From: Marinobacter sp. LA51 | Lineage (GTDB): Bacteria; Pseudomonadota; Gammaproteobacteria; Pseudomonadales; Oleiphilaceae | Length of the DNA: 64,000 nucleotides | Direction: 5' to 3' | Assembly (NCBI RefSeq): GCF_030297175.1 | Contig: NZ_AP028070.1 | Coordinates: 1,736,001-1,800,000, forward strand | Part shown: piece by piece, positions 8,663 to 18,628 of the stretch | Numbering within the stretch: position 1 is the first letter of the stretch | Layout of the letters: every line of letters begins with the position of its first letter | Position numbers and translations under genes: made by a program | Notes under the pieces: generated by a model | What the model was told of the DNA's origin: nothing | Database searches by the model: none | What the model saw: only the letters and a program-made list of their open reading frames with translations

Positions 8663-11554
8663 ATGAGCCGTTCCAGCAAAAGCGTGAGCGAAGCGACTAA
8701 AAGCTTCACCCTGACCCTGGACGATATCGAGGTTCAGGCCTTCCCCGGTGAAACCCTCTGGCAGGTAGCCAGACGCGCCGGCGAGACCATCCCGCACCTG
8801 TGCTTCAAAGACGCTCCGGGTTATCGAGCGGATGGCAATTGCCGCGCCTGCATGGTGGAAGTGGAGGGTGAGCGGGTGCTCGCCGCAAGCTGTATCCGCG
8901 AGGCAACGCCGGGCATGGTGGTGCGAAGCGAAGGCTCCTCACGTGTTCAGGCGGCCCGGAAAAGCGTGCTCGAATTACTGCTGGCCGATCAGCCTGAGCG
9001 AGGGCAGAGCCCGGACCGGTCCAGTCATCTGTGGCGTACGGCAGATCAATTGGCCATTGATGCCGGTGAACTGCGCCAACGTATCCCGGCTCATTCGGAG
9101 CGTGATGAGCCTACGGTTCACCATGTTGAGCCACGGTCTGATTCTCTGGCTCACGCCCGTGGCCATGACGCCACTCATTCGGCCATGAACGTGAATTTGG
9201 GTGCCTGCATCACCTGCGGCCTGTGCGAGCGCGCCTGCCGGGAAGTGCAGGGCAACGATGTCATCGGCCTGGCGCATCGCGGAGCCGCCTCCAAAGTGGT
9301 GTTCGATTTCGATGACCCCATGGGAGACAGCACCTGCGTTGCCTGTGGCGAATGCGTGCAAGCCTGCCCGACGGGTGCGCTCATGCCCGCCACCCTGATC
9401 GATGCCCAGGGCCGGGGAGACTCCGCCACCGCCGACCGCACCGTGGACTCTGTTTGCCCCTATTGCGGGGTGGGCTGCCAACTGACCTATCACGTGAAAG
9501 ATAAGCCCGCGCCTGCCGAATCAGAAACAGGCGAGCAGCGAGGACGCATCCTGTTTGTTGAAGGCAAAGACGGCCCCTCAAACCAGGGCCGCCTATGCGT
9601 GAAAGGCCGTTTTGGCTTCGATTATCCGTCTCACCCGGCAAGGCTCACCCGTCCGCTGATTCGACGAGAGGGCGTCCCCAAGGGGCTCGACCCCGACTTT
9701 GATCCGGCCAGCCCGTTAACGCACTTTCGAGAGGCAAGCTGGGAAGAAGCACTGGATCTTGCTGCAAGTGGACTGACTAAACTTAAAGCCCAACACGGTC
9801 CAGATGCGCTTGCCGGCTTCGGCAGCGCCAAGTGCTCTAACGAAGAAGCCTGGCTGTTCCAGAAGCTCGTGCGCACCGGTTTCGGTTCCAATCACGTTGA
9901 CCACTGCACGCGGCTTTGCCACGCCAGCTCCGTGGCCGCGTTGATGGAATGCCTGGGTTCTGGCGCCGTGACCGCTTCCTTCATGCAGGCACTTCAGGCC
10001 GATGTGGTCATCCTCACCGGCTGCAACCCGGCCGTGAACCACCCGGTGGCCGCCACCTACTTCAAGCAGGCGGCACGCAACGGCACCAAACTGATCATCA
10101 TCGATCCCCGGGGCCAGGCGCTGGATGCCTATGCCTGGCGCAGCCTGCGTTTCTCGCCGGGTGGCGACGTGTCACTCTTCAACGCCATGCTCAATGTGAT
10201 TATCAGCGAGGGGCTTGTCGACAAGGATTACATTGATACCCACACCGAAGGCTTCGAGGCGTTAGCATCCAGTGTCGAAGGTATGACCCCGGAGGTGATG
10301 AGCCCGGTCTGCGGCGTGGCTCCCGACACCATTCGTGAAGTGGCCCGAGCCTACGCGGGTGCTGAGCGCGCGATGATTTTCTGGGGCATGGGCATCTCCC
10401 AACACGTGCACGGCACCGACAACGCCCGCTGCCTGATTTCCCTGGCGCTCACATGCGGCCACACGGGCCGGCCGGGCACTGGTCTGCACCCATTGCGGGG
10501 GCAGAATAACGTGCAGGGCGCCTCCGATGCCGGTTTGATTCCCATGGTACTGCCGGATTACCAACCGGTCGGGGATGCCCAACTGCGCGCTGCTTTCGAG
10601 GAACTCTGGGATACTGGATTGAACCCGGAGCCCGGTCTCACCGTTGTGGAGATTATGGACGCTATCGTGGCGGGTACGATCAAGGGCATGTACATCCTCG
10701 GCGAAAACCCCGCGATGTCCGATCCGGACCTGACCCACGCCCGGGCCGCGCTCGCTGCTCTGGAACACCTGGTGGTTCAGGACCTGTTTGTCACAGAGAC
10801 CGCCCAGTTTGCCGATGTTATCCTGCCTGCCGCCGCCTGGTCGGAAAAGTCCGGCACCGTCACCAACACTAACCGCCAGGTGCAAATGGGCCGTCCCGCG
10901 TTGCCCCCGCCAGGGGAAGCAAAGCCCGACTGGTGGGTTATTCAGGAAATCGCCCGGCGTTTCGGGCTGCCCTGGAACTACGCCGGCCCCGAGCAGGTGT
11001 TTGCAGAGATGAAGCAGGGCATGCACTCACTCGATCATATCTCCTGGTCTCGCCTGGAGCGCGAGGGGTCCGTAACCTATCCATGCCCCGCGGATGACGC
11101 CCCCGGCCAGGACGTTGTCTTCTCCGATGCCTTCCCGCGCGCAGGAGGCCGTGCCAGGTTCTCACCGGCCAGCCCGCTGCCACCGGATGAGCCAGTGGAT
11201 GAGGCCTATCCCATTGTGCTGACCACCGGGCGTTTGCTTGAACACTGGCACACCGGTGCCATGACCCGTCGCAGCCGGGTGCTGGACGAGCGGGAGCCCG
11301 AAGCTGCAGCCTATCTGGCACCAGCGGAGCTGGATCGCATGGGCGTGACCTCGGGGAATGACATTCAAATTACCACCCGGCGCGGCACCATCACCTTAAC
11401 AGCGCTGGCCGATCAGACCATGCCCGAGGGCATGGTGTTCGTTCCCTTCGCCTTTGTTGAGGCGGCAGCGAACTTACTCACCAATCCGGCACTGGATCCG
11501 TTCGGAAAGATCCCGGAGTTCAAGTATGCAGCCTGCAGGCTGAGCCCGGCGTAA
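8663..11554 (+). CDS. Formate dehydrogenase alpha subunit, molybdopterin-dependent (FdsA-like)
   Basis: This catalytic subunit oxidises formate to CO2 at a molybdenum or tungsten bis-pterin centre. The 963-residue protein carries, in order, an N-terminal [2Fe-2S] domain (C47, C60, C63, C77), two ferredoxin-type [4Fe-4S] motifs (ACITCGLCERAC at about 181-192 and STCVACGECVQACP at 223-236), the enzyme's own [4Fe-4S] site (VCPYCGVGC from 264) and the pterin-binding domains. The metal ligand is a cysteine, C419 in DHCTRLCHASS, followed by the conserved histidine; no selenocysteine codon is used. It pairs with the fused beta subunit just upstream as a soluble NAD-linked enzyme. The fdsC/fdsD-type accessory genes are not next to it. 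Confidence 0.92.
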   Translation: MSRSSKSVSEATKSFTLTLDDIEVQAFPGETLWQVARRAGETIPHLCFKDAPGYRADGNCRACMVEVEGERVLAASCIREATPGMVVRSEGSSRVQAARKSVLELLLADQPERGQSPDRSSHLWRTADQLAIDAGELRQRIPAHSERDEPTVHHVEPRSDSLAHARGHDATHSAMNVNLGACITCGLCERACREVQGNDVIGLAHRGAASKVVFDFDDPMGDSTCVACGECVQACPTGALMPATLIDAQGRGDSATADRTVDSVCPYCGVGCQLTYHVKDKPAPAESETGEQRGRILFVEGKDGPSNQGRLCVKGRFGFDYPSHPARLTRPLIRREGVPKGLDPDFDPASPLTHFREASWEEALDLAASGLTKLKAQHGPDALAGFGSAKCSNEEAWLFQKLVRTGFGSNHVDHCTRLCHASSVAALMECLGSGAVTASFMQALQADVVILTGCNPAVNHPVAATYFKQAARNGTKLIIIDPRGQALDAYAWRSLRFSPGGDVSLFNAMLNVIISEGLVDKDYIDTHTEGFEALASSVEGMTPEVMSPVCGVAPDTIREVARAYAGAERAMIFWGMGISQHVHGTDNARCLISLALTCGHTGRPGTGLHPLRGQNNVQGASDAGLIPMVLPDYQPVGDAQLRAAFEELWDTGLNPEPGLTVVEIMDAIVAGTIKGMYILGENPAMSDPDLTHARAALAALEHLVVQDLFVTETAQFADVILPAAAWSEKSGTVTNTNRQVQMGRPALPPPGEAKPDWWVIQEIARRFGLPWNYAGPEQVFAEMKQGMHSLDHISWSRLEREGSVTYPCPADDAPGQDVVFSDAFPRAGGRARFSPASPLPPDEPVDEAYPIVLTTGRLLEHWHTGAMTRRSRVLDEREPEAAAYLAPAELDRMGVTSGNDIQITTRRGTITLTALADQTMPEGMVFVPFAFVEAAANLLTNPALDPFGKIPEFKYAACRLSPA

Positions 11555-11600
11555 CTTCCCAAGCAAACAGACTTCTTTTGAACGCCGTTCATTGCCCTAC

Positions 11601-11634
11601 CGCGTCTGTAAAACAGGCGCGAGTAGTCTAGAAT
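11601..11634 (+). promoter_or_regulatory. Inverted repeat next to a -10 box upstream of the nuclease pair
   Basis: CGCGTCTGT (11601-11609) and ACAGGCGCG (11613-11621) form a nearly perfect inverted repeat around AAA. A TAGAAT box follows at 11629-11634, 35 bases before the ATG of the metallophosphoesterase gene. There is no T-run after the repeat, so an operator over the -35 region is as likely as a terminator for the formate dehydrogenase operon. Confidence 0.4.
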
Positions 11635-11669
11635 AACGCCAAAATTTTTAGATCTTTCAGGTAGATAAA

Positions 11670-12791
11670 ATGCCTAAGTTTTTACATACGGCAGACTGGC
11701 AGATGGGCCGGGCCTTTACCCGATTCGAGACCGAGGACGGTGCGGCCCTGGTCGAGGCTCGGTTCGAGGCCATTGAAACGCTTGCCCAACTGGCCAATGA
11801 ACACCAGTGCGATGCGGTATTGGTGGCCGGCGACGTCTTCGATGCCCAAACGGTCTCTGACCGAACCATTCGCAGGGTGTTTAACGCTACGAAAGCGTTT
11901 ACCGGCGCCTGGGTCATGCTGCCAGGCAACCATGACGCCGCCCTGGCAGAGAGCGTGTGGACACGAGCGCAACGCCTTGGTGCAGTGCCGGAGAATGTCC
12001 ATCTCGCGCTTCAGCCCGGCGTGATTGATCTGGAAGACCAGCGCCTCAGCATTCTCTGCGCGCCCCTGACTCAACGCCATACCTACGGCGATCTGACCGA
12101 GCCATTCAGCGGCTATCAATCACCGGAAGGTTTTCTCAGAGTGGGCCTGGCCCACGGCAGCGTCCAGGGCCTGCTGCCGGACGAGATTGATTCAACCAAT
12201 CCGATTGCACCAGACCGGGCGAAAGCCAGCAGGCTCGATTACCTCGCTCTGGGTGACTGGCACGGCACCAAACAGATCGATGAACGCACCTGGTACAGCG
12301 GAACCCCCGAGCCGGAACGGTTCCGGAATAACGAAGCGGGGAATGCCCTGATCGTTGAAGTGTTCGAGCCCGGGGCAACCCCGAAAGTAACCTCAGTCCC
12401 AACGGGGCGGTATCAGTGGCATCAATGGCGGGAAACCCTGGCGGTCCAGTCCGATCTTGAGCAACTGCTGGAGCGCCTGGGGACCTTGCCCGAATCCGCC
12501 GTTGTTGATCTGCGCCTCGAAGGCTCGGTGACTCTGGCTGGCGAAGAAACCCTGTTGAAAGCTTTGTCAGTTGCAGAAGCGCGATTCCGCAGCCTTCGCT
12601 GCGAACGGAGCGGGCTTCAGCTTACACCTACCGATGAGGACATCGCGGCCCTGAAAGCCGATGGCTACGTGGGCGAGGCGGTTGAAAGCCTGCGGGAGCG
12701 GCAAGAGGCCGCGCAGGATGATGTCGCCCGGGATGCCCTGGCGATTCTGGCCGGGATGCTCAGAGAGCGGGAACAGGAGGTGGGGCAATGA
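11670..12791 (+). CDS. SbcD/YhaO-type DNA repair exonuclease (metallophosphoesterase)
   Basis: This protein is predicted to be the nuclease half of an SbcCD/Mre11-Rad50-like complex that processes DNA ends. The 373-residue sequence shows the calcineurin-type metal-binding motifs HTADWQMG (6-13), AGDVFD (53-58), PGNHDA (85-90), a later AHGSVQG and LALGDWHGT. The family (Bacillus YhaO type) is distinct from canonical SbcD and travels with a YhaN-like ATPase, exactly the gene that follows here with a 4-base ATGA overlap. A TAGAAT -10 box lies upstream. The precise substrate is not evident. Confidence 0.85.
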   Translation: MPKFLHTADWQMGRAFTRFETEDGAALVEARFEAIETLAQLANEHQCDAVLVAGDVFDAQTVSDRTIRRVFNATKAFTGAWVMLPGNHDAALAESVWTRAQRLGAVPENVHLALQPGVIDLEDQRLSILCAPLTQRHTYGDLTEPFSGYQSPEGFLRVGLAHGSVQGLLPDEIDSTNPIAPDRAKASRLDYLALGDWHGTKQIDERTWYSGTPEPERFRNNEAGNALIVEVFEPGATPKVTSVPTGRYQWHQWRETLAVQSDLEQLLERLGTLPESAVVDLRLEGSVTLAGEETLLKALSVAEARFRSLRCERSGLQLTPTDEDIAALKADGYVGEAVESLRERQEAAQDDVARDALAILAGMLREREQEVGQ

Positions 12792-15436
12792 AGCTGCAGC
12801 GAATGCGCATTGAACAGCTGCGCCAGTTCCGCAAACCCTTCGTTCTGGACAACCTGCAACCCGGCCTCAACCTGATTCACGGCCCCAATGAGTCCGGCAA
12901 AAGCACGCTGGTGCGTGCCATCCGAGCGGCGTTTTTCGAGCGCTACCGTTCAACGGCCGTAGACGACCTGCGCCCGTGGGGTGACTCCGCCGCAGCCCCC
13001 ACCATTGAGCTGGAGTTTGAGCAGGACGACCGAACCTGGCTCCTCACCAAAAGCTTTCTCCAGCGCAAACGGTGCGACCTGACTGTCGGCACCGAGACCT
13101 ACAGTGAAGACGACGCCGAAGAAAAGCTGGCCGAATTGCTGGGCTACCAGTACCCGCAAAAAGGCATCAGCAAAGCCAAACACTGGGGCATACCGGGACT
13201 GCTGTGGGTGGAGCAGGGCACCGGGCAGGACATCGAACAGGCCATAGAACACGCCGGCGATCATCTGAAGTCAGCCCTGAATTCCATGGTGGGAGAGGTG
13301 GCCAGCTCCGGAGGTGACGACCTGATCGAGACGGTCCGCAGCCAGCGAGATACCTTGCTGACCGGCACTGGCAAGCCCCGGGGCGATTACCTGAAACTGG
13401 AAAAAGACCGTGCCCAATATGAACTGGAAATTGAAGAGCTGAAGGAGCGGGTGCATAAATACCAGGAACAGGTCGACCGGCTTGGCAAACTGGCCCAGGA
13501 CTATGATCAGGCCGAGGCCGAGCGCCCCTGGGAAGATGCCCAGCGCCAGTTGGAGGAGGCCCGCGCACGCTATCAGCAGGTTGAACGTCTGGAGCAGCAA
13601 CAAAACCAGGAGAAAGCCACGCTCAGCCAGCTACAGCAAAACCACCGCCTGTTGCAGCAGAACAAGGAACACCTGGAAGGGCTCAGTCGCCAGCTTGAGA
13701 GCCGAAAGGCAGAACTGGACCGTGCCGAGCGCGATCTTTCCGTGGCAGAAGCACAAACACCCGCGGTCACAGGCCGTTTAACCGAAGCCAGAACCGCCTA
13801 TGAGCAAGCAGAAAAGCAACGCAAACTGGCAGGTTTGCTGCAAACGCGGGAGCGGCTTGAGCAGGATGTCCGCCGGCTTGAACAGCAAAAACAAGTGCTG
13901 ACCCAGAACCTTGCCAAAGCAAAGGAATACCACCAGCAGTTGGAGCAAGCCAGGCAGCAGGCCAGGGAAAATCGTATCGATGCGGAGTTGGTCAAGAAAC
14001 TGCGAGCAACGGGGAACCAGCTGAACGAAGAAACTATTCGCTCACGAACCATCGCCACCCGATTGAACTGGCAGCTGGATGCTGGCGCATCACTGACGCT
14101 GAACGATGAACCGCTTACCGGACAAGGCGAGCAGCAGCTACTGGAAGAATCGACGCTGGTGATTCCGGGCGTTGGCACCCTGGGCATCACACCGGGCGGG
14201 GAAGAGCTGGCCAGCACCCGGAGGAAGCTAAAAGCCCTTGAGGAAGATCTGGACGAACAGCTGAAGACGCTTGGTGTGGAATCCGTGGAACAGGCGGAGG
14301 ATCGTCTTTCTGTTTTTGAAAGTGCTGAACGAGCTGTGAAGCATGCCGACGAGCTGTTTAAATCTCTGGCGCCGGCAGGCCTTGAGCAACTTGTCTCCGA
14401 CCAGAGCGAGGCAGACGGCGAGCTGGAGAAAGCCAAAAAACAACTGGAAGCCACGCCCAAACCGGATCCGCAAGAGAATGTGCCGGCCCTGGAAGAAGCG
14501 GAGGCAGCGTTTGCCCGGGCCGGCATCGCATTGGACAAAGCCGAATCCGATGAGCGCGCGCATCAGTCAAGTTTGTCCGCCCTGAAACAGGCCCGGGACA
14601 ACGCCAAAACCGAATGGCAGAGGCTGGCGGATGAAGAAAAGAGCCCGGAACGACAACAGCAACTCCGCCAGATAACCATCGACCTGGCGAACCTCGAAAA
14701 ACAGCAGGCCGAACTGGAAGCCAGCCTCGAGCACCGCGAACGGGAAATCCGCGAGGCCCGCCCGGAGTTTATCCGGCAGGATATCGAACGCTACCAGAAT
14801 GCGGTCAATCAGTTGCGACAAACCCAGGAGAACCGGGGCCGCGAACTCCGGGATATCAAAGTCAGGCTGGAAGCCTGGGGCGCAGAAGGGCTGGAAGAAC
14901 AGCTCAACGAGAAAGATGCAGAGTACGACCAATGCAGCCGCCGCTATCAGGAATTGCACCGCCGTGCCCAGGGGCTGGACCTGCTGCTGAACCTGCTCAC
15001 CGAAAAACGTCAGGCCCTGACGCGCCGACTGCAAGCTCCGCTGCAAAAGCACCTGAACCATTACCTTTCTGTGCTTTTCCCGGAAGCCTCTCTGGAGGTT
15101 GATGAACAACTACGGCCGGGCACCTTCAGCCGGGGCACTGAGCTTGGGCAGATCACCGAATTGAGTTTTGGCGCCCGGGAACAGATGGGCCTGATTAGCC
15201 GTCTGGCCTATGCCGATCTGCTTCGGGAAGCAGGAAGGCCGACGCTGGTCATCCTGGACGACACCCTGGTGCACAGTGACAGCGACCGCCTCGAAGACAT
15301 GAAACGGATCCTGTTCGATGCTGCCATTCGCCATCAAATACTGCTGTTCACCTGCCATCCAGAGAAGTGGCAGGATTTGGGTGTGCCGCCGGTTGATATT
15401 CAGGCATCGAAAGAACGGGGTATTCAGTTGCCTTGA
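12788..15436 (+). CDS. YhaN/SbcC-like SMC-type ATPase
   Basis: This is the Rad50/SbcC-like partner of the preceding nuclease. The 882-residue protein has an N-terminal Walker A (GPNESGKST, 32-40), long heptad-rich coiled coils at roughly 190-410 and 480-720, and a C-terminal ATPase half with the signature LSFGAREQMGLISRL and Walker B LVILDDTLVHSD. The coiled coil is shorter than in E. coli SbcC (1048 residues), as usual for YhaN-type proteins. A zinc-hook CxxC is not obvious near the coil apex. It is the last gene of a two-gene operon and ends 71 bases before the convergent restriction gene. Confidence 0.86.
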   Translation: MKLQRMRIEQLRQFRKPFVLDNLQPGLNLIHGPNESGKSTLVRAIRAAFFERYRSTAVDDLRPWGDSAAAPTIELEFEQDDRTWLLTKSFLQRKRCDLTVGTETYSEDDAEEKLAELLGYQYPQKGISKAKHWGIPGLLWVEQGTGQDIEQAIEHAGDHLKSALNSMVGEVASSGGDDLIETVRSQRDTLLTGTGKPRGDYLKLEKDRAQYELEIEELKERVHKYQEQVDRLGKLAQDYDQAEAERPWEDAQRQLEEARARYQQVERLEQQQNQEKATLSQLQQNHRLLQQNKEHLEGLSRQLESRKAELDRAERDLSVAEAQTPAVTGRLTEARTAYEQAEKQRKLAGLLQTRERLEQDVRRLEQQKQVLTQNLAKAKEYHQQLEQARQQARENRIDAELVKKLRATGNQLNEETIRSRTIATRLNWQLDAGASLTLNDEPLTGQGEQQLLEESTLVIPGVGTLGITPGGEELASTRRKLKALEEDLDEQLKTLGVESVEQAEDRLSVFESAERAVKHADELFKSLAPAGLEQLVSDQSEADGELEKAKKQLEATPKPDPQENVPALEEAEAAFARAGIALDKAESDERAHQSSLSALKQARDNAKTEWQRLADEEKSPERQQQLRQITIDLANLEKQQAELEASLEHREREIREARPEFIRQDIERYQNAVNQLRQTQENRGRELRDIKVRLEAWGAEGLEEQLNEKDAEYDQCSRRYQELHRRAQGLDLLLNLLTEKRQALTRRLQAPLQKHLNHYLSVLFPEASLEVDEQLRPGTFSRGTELGQITELSFGAREQMGLISRLAYADLLREAGRPTLVILDDTLVHSDSDRLEDMKRILFDAAIRHQILLFTCHPEKWQDLGVPPVDIQASKERGIQLP

Positions 15437-15507
15437 TGAAGCAAGTAAGCCATTAACATATTATCGTGACGATGAATCATAATTTGAGTATCACGACCTG
15501 TTGCTAA

Positions 15508-16713
15508 TCAGATGTCTCGTTTCTTTACTATGTCTAAGAATTGCTCAAGATCCCACAGCCAACTCTTCTGTTCATCGGTGTAAGTCACATGAATTGATCT
15601 GGGAACTACCAGTTGCAGTTTCGAATCGATCATTTCATTGGTCTGGTTACTAGAAATTTTGGGCTGTAGAGTAAACAGATGCTTTTTTTCGATCCTTCCC
15701 GCTTCGGCTAGAACCTGTCGCCACCGGTCTTTGCATGTAGTTTTGACTCCAAGCATCGTAAGTTGTTCTGCGGGAAAGTCTTTGTTTCTGTAGTCTTCTA
15801 CTGACGGGAAAAGAAAGTCCGGCTTCTTGTTTTTCTCCGTTTTTTTCTCTCGGGAGAACCGAACTCCTTTTTCTGAAAAGGTTTGCTCCAGATGGTTTTC
15901 CAAGGCGCTTCCTGCCCGTGAAGATCTTCGTTGCCGAATAGACTGGGAAAAAGAAAGGAAGTCCTCTGCATTGGTGAATCCTTTTGCGAGTCTCTCTTCG
16001 ATAATCGCACCCTCCAGCTGCCGAAACATGGCTTCTTCCGTTTCCCACCAGGTTACGACGGCTTTGTCAGCGCTATCGAATTCTCTAAGCTCGCCGCCAA
16101 GTTGTCTGGCCAGCTGCGAAAACTTCCTTGTGGTGGGGAAAGTTAGAGGACCAAAGTGACTCTCAATAGTGCTCAAATAGTTCATCCCAAAGTTGGCTTT
16201 TATCTCTATGCCTAGTTCTTCGAGGATGAATCGTTTTATCGGACCGATTTCTTCTTCATCATTCGTAAAATCAAGCGACTTGAATCGATTACCGAAGTCT
16301 TGCCCGAAGAGTTCAAATAGCTCTAACTCTGATTGCGAGCCTTGCGGTGCAGTAACGAAAATCAGTTCGTTATTGGGTTTCATGACTATTGCCAAGGCAT
16401 CCCCAATTTCCGCCTTCGTTATCGCAGGGTTATCTTGATAATAAAGTCGGTATTCGATTCCTTTACCTTGCGCGGTGCGGTCTCTGAACCACCATGAGCA
16501 TGTGCCCTCGATGCTTTCGATATCCTCTTCATCATCATCGAGGCGCACAAATGTTGTGGGAATATCTGAACGGGCGTCAGCGCCCATGAAAGCCTTCATG
16601 CTTGTAGCGTTGATTTCGTGGCCGTTTGAACGTGAGGGATCACATTCAACTGCAGTGAGTCGTTTGACTGCAGCGCCGGATAGATAGTCGTTCAGAGATC
16701 CAAAATCTGACAT
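15508..16713 (-). CDS. EcoRII-type restriction endonuclease (CCWGG family)
   Basis: This is the restriction enzyme of the island, predicted to cut at CCWGG when the cytosine is unmethylated. The 401 residues nearly match EcoRII (404). Residues 1-180 resemble the effector-DNA-binding N-terminal domain, and about 200-401 the catalytic domain. From family knowledge EcoRII uses D299, K324 and R330; all three fall at the same numbers here (KKPDF, GVKTTCKDRW). The gene is visibly more A/T rich than yhaN-like DNA next to it. It follows vsr by 6 bases in the order methylase-vsr-nuclease, so the methylase is made first. Confidence 0.9.
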   Translation of the reverse strand: MSDFGSLNDYLSGAAVKRLTAVECDPSRSNGHEINATSMKAFMGADARSDIPTTFVRLDDDEEDIESIEGTCSWWFRDRTAQGKGIEYRLYYQDNPAITKAEIGDALAIVMKPNNELIFVTAPQGSQSELELFELFGQDFGNRFKSLDFTNDEEEIGPIKRFILEELGIEIKANFGMNYLSTIESHFGPLTFPTTRKFSQLARQLGGELREFDSADKAVVTWWETEEAMFRQLEGAIIEERLAKGFTNAEDFLSFSQSIRQRRSSRAGSALENHLEQTFSEKGVRFSREKKTEKNKKPDFLFPSVEDYRNKDFPAEQLTMLGVKTTCKDRWRQVLAEAGRIEKKHLFTLQPKISSNQTNEMIDSKLQLVVPRSIHVTYTDEQKSWLWDLEQFLDIVKKRDI

Positions 16714-16719
16714 TCGGTT

Positions 16720-17217
16720 TTACTTCCTGCTATCGAAATCTTTGATGATGCTGTTTGGACTATCCAATCCTGAGATCTCCGCTTCTGCGTCCGAACCTCT
16801 GATCCATTCAGATGCAGATTGGATAAGCGTGTGTCCATCGAGTCGGAGTTTCCCCTTTATTGAACACTCCCATAACTCAAGAACTCTCCAGCCAAGTTCG
16901 TGTAACTTTGCGATATTACGTGAATCCCGATGTCTGTTCGAGGAGATCTTTTCTTTCCAAAATTCGGTTCGTGTTGAGGGAATCCTGAACAACGGGCAGC
17001 CCTGGTGCCCGTGCCAGAAACAACCGTGTACAAAGATAACAGCGCGGTACTTTGGTAGAACTATATCAGGCTTGCCCGGAAGATCTTTCCGGTGGAGCCT
17101 GTACCGGAAGCCTATTTTGAAGAGCTCTTTCCTCAACCAGATTTCAGGCTTCGTATTCTTTCCCTTAATAGCCGCCATGTTGCGGCTTCGGGTTTTTTTG
17201 TCGTGAACATCTGCCAT
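16720..17217 (-). CDS. vsr: Very short patch repair endonuclease Vsr
   Basis: Vsr nicks next to the T of T:G mismatches that arise when 5-methylcytosine deaminates, limiting mutation at methylated CCWGG sites. The 165-residue protein has the family core: R-S-R-N-M start region, D51 in KPDIVLP, and VHGCFWHGH with H64, F67, W68 and H69, the residues used for catalysis and DNA intercalation in the E. coli enzyme. It lies 2 bases after the methylase stop and 6 bases before the nuclease, so all three are one operon. Its C-terminus is slightly longer than in E. coli (156 residues). Confidence 0.95.
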   Translation of the reverse strand: MADVHDKKTRSRNMAAIKGKNTKPEIWLRKELFKIGFRYRLHRKDLPGKPDIVLPKYRAVIFVHGCFWHGHQGCPLFRIPSTRTEFWKEKISSNRHRDSRNIAKLHELGWRVLELWECSIKGKLRLDGHTLIQSASEWIRGSDAEAEISGLDSPNSIIKDFDSRK

Positions 17218-17219
17218 GA

Positions 17220-18575
17220 TCAGGCGGCTTTGGATTTCCGCTTTGCAGTTTTTGCTTTTGCTTCCAGAATTCTAGGTTTCATCATTTTTGCCACAGCCCG
17301 AAAAACCGGCACTGCTACAGAGTTTCCGAATTGCTTGTATGCTTGGGTATCCGACACAGGTACTTTGAAGTTCGATTCACTGGGTTCGTCAAAGCCCATA
17401 AGCCGTGCGCACTCTTTCGGTGTCAACCGTCTTGGCCGGTTTCCCTGGTTGATCATATCCTCGAAGCCAGCATTCATATCCCATCCGCGGTCTACAAGGA
17501 TTTCTGATCCGTCTTTGTAGTATCGTGCGGATAGTGTTCGGGCCACATCATTGGGTCCAGTAAGCCCGAATCCAAACCCGTTTCCTTTAGCCTTATGTTT
17601 TGCGGCGTAGTCATACAAGTACTGCCATAGTTTTGGAGTTAGGATATACCGGTCACCAACCTCTTCCTCTGGCTCCAAGATCTCGCCAAATGTGGTTACC
17701 TTTTCCGGAAAGTGCTTTCGTATGTCTTTTAGAGTGAATCCGTCATGTACATCAAGATCCCGGCGGAAACCTACCAGCACAATTCGCTCGCGGTGCTGTG
17801 GAACGAAATGTTTTGCATCGATAATTTTAGGGTCCCGCGCGCCATCATAATTTACATCTGAGACCTCGTACCCAAGCTCATCCAGCGCTTCTAGGATAAT
17901 CTTGAAAGTTTTACCCTTGTCGTGACTTTTCAGGTTTTTCACGTTCTCGAGCAGGAAAGCTGCAGGGCGTTTCGCCTGAATAATTCTGGCAACATCAAAG
18001 AAAAGGGTTCCCTGAGTATTACACTCAAAGCCGTGAGCACGCCCTAACGAATTCTTCTTCGAGACTCCGGCTATAGAGAAGGGTTGGCAGGGAAACCCGG
18101 CGAGTAAGACGTCGTGATCTGGAATAGTACTGTCAATGTGCGCGTAAGCCTCTTCGTCAGAAACATCTTCTCTGTCCGAAAGAGTAACCTCACGGATGTC
18201 TTCGTTGAAAATGTGTTCCGAATCGCTGTAATGATTCGCCTTATAGGTTCTTACAGCGTATTTGTTCCATTCACTGGTAAACACGCATTTTCCACCAATC
18301 TCGTCAAACCCGCGTCGTATTCCACCAATGCCAGCGAACAGGTCTATGAACCGGAATTCATGCCCCTGCTCTTGAAAGGGGGTCGGTAACAGGGACTTGA
18401 GATGCTCAAATTCGCCGTGACTAAGCTTTCTGTCAGCTTTTCCTTTCACCCAGCGATTGATACTCTCCCTGCACCAGGAATCGAACCCCAAGTTATTCAG
18501 AGTTTTGGCAATGAACCCCTGATCGTAGATATCGAGCAGTTCATTGATAAGCTTAAGGCCTTCTTCGTCTTTCAC
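17220..18575 (-). CDS. dcm: Dcm/M.EcoRII-type DNA cytosine-5 methyltransferase
   Basis: This enzyme methylates the inner cytosine of CCWGG, protecting the host from the neighbouring EcoRII-type nuclease. I chose the GTG at 18575 (451 residues) because GGGAG lies 6 bases upstream; a GTG at 18617 would add 14 residues but sits only about 12 bases after the TATAAT box. Motifs: [16 protein letters not shown] (S-adenosylmethionine binding), the catalytic GFPCQPFS with its cysteine at about 163, ENVKNL, and the C-terminal QFGNSV. The N-terminal 70 residues are the helical extension shared by Dcm and M.EcoRII, the region linked to autoregulation in M.EcoRII. Sequence resemblance to E. coli Dcm is strong throughout. 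Confidence 0.94.
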   Translation of the reverse strand: MKDEEGLKLINELLDIYDQGFIAKTLNNLGFDSWCRESINRWVKGKADRKLSHGEFEHLKSLLPTPFQEQGHEFRFIDLFAGIGGIRRGFDEIGGKCVFTSEWNKYAVRTYKANHYSDSEHIFNEDIREVTLSDREDVSDEEAYAHIDSTIPDHDVLLAGFPCQPFSIAGVSKKNSLGRAHGFECNTQGTLFFDVARIIQAKRPAAFLLENVKNLKSHDKGKTFKIILEALDELGYEVSDVNYDGARDPKIIDAKHFVPQHRERIVLVGFRRDLDVHDGFTLKDIRKHFPEKVTTFGEILEPEEEVGDRYILTPKLWQYLYDYAAKHKAKGNGFGFGLTGPNDVARTLSARYYKDGSEILVDRGWDMNAGFEDMINQGNRPRRLTPKECARLMGFDEPSESNFKVPVSDTQAYKQFGNSVAVPVFRAVAKMMKPRILEAKAKTAKRKSKAA

Positions 18576-18628
18576 GGAGCACTCCCTCTCTGGGTCAATT
18601 GTGTGACGAAAAATCACGAGATTTTTCC

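Noticed and set aside
9913..9924. Possible selenocysteine at the formate dehydrogenase active site
   Set aside because: The ligand position is a TGC cysteine codon (C419); no TGA is in frame.
10262..11026. Open frame of 254 residues opposite the formate dehydrogenase alpha gene
   Set aside because: Antisense of a well supported gene; composition is His/Gly-rich without motifs.
13798..14538. Long open frame on the minus strand inside the SbcC-like gene (246 residues)
   Set aside because: It is Ser/Arg/Cys-rich low-complexity sequence opposite a coiled-coil gene and matches no family.
15437..15507. Flanking direct repeats or attachment site at the left edge of the restriction island
   Set aside because: No shared sequence with the right edge was found by eye.
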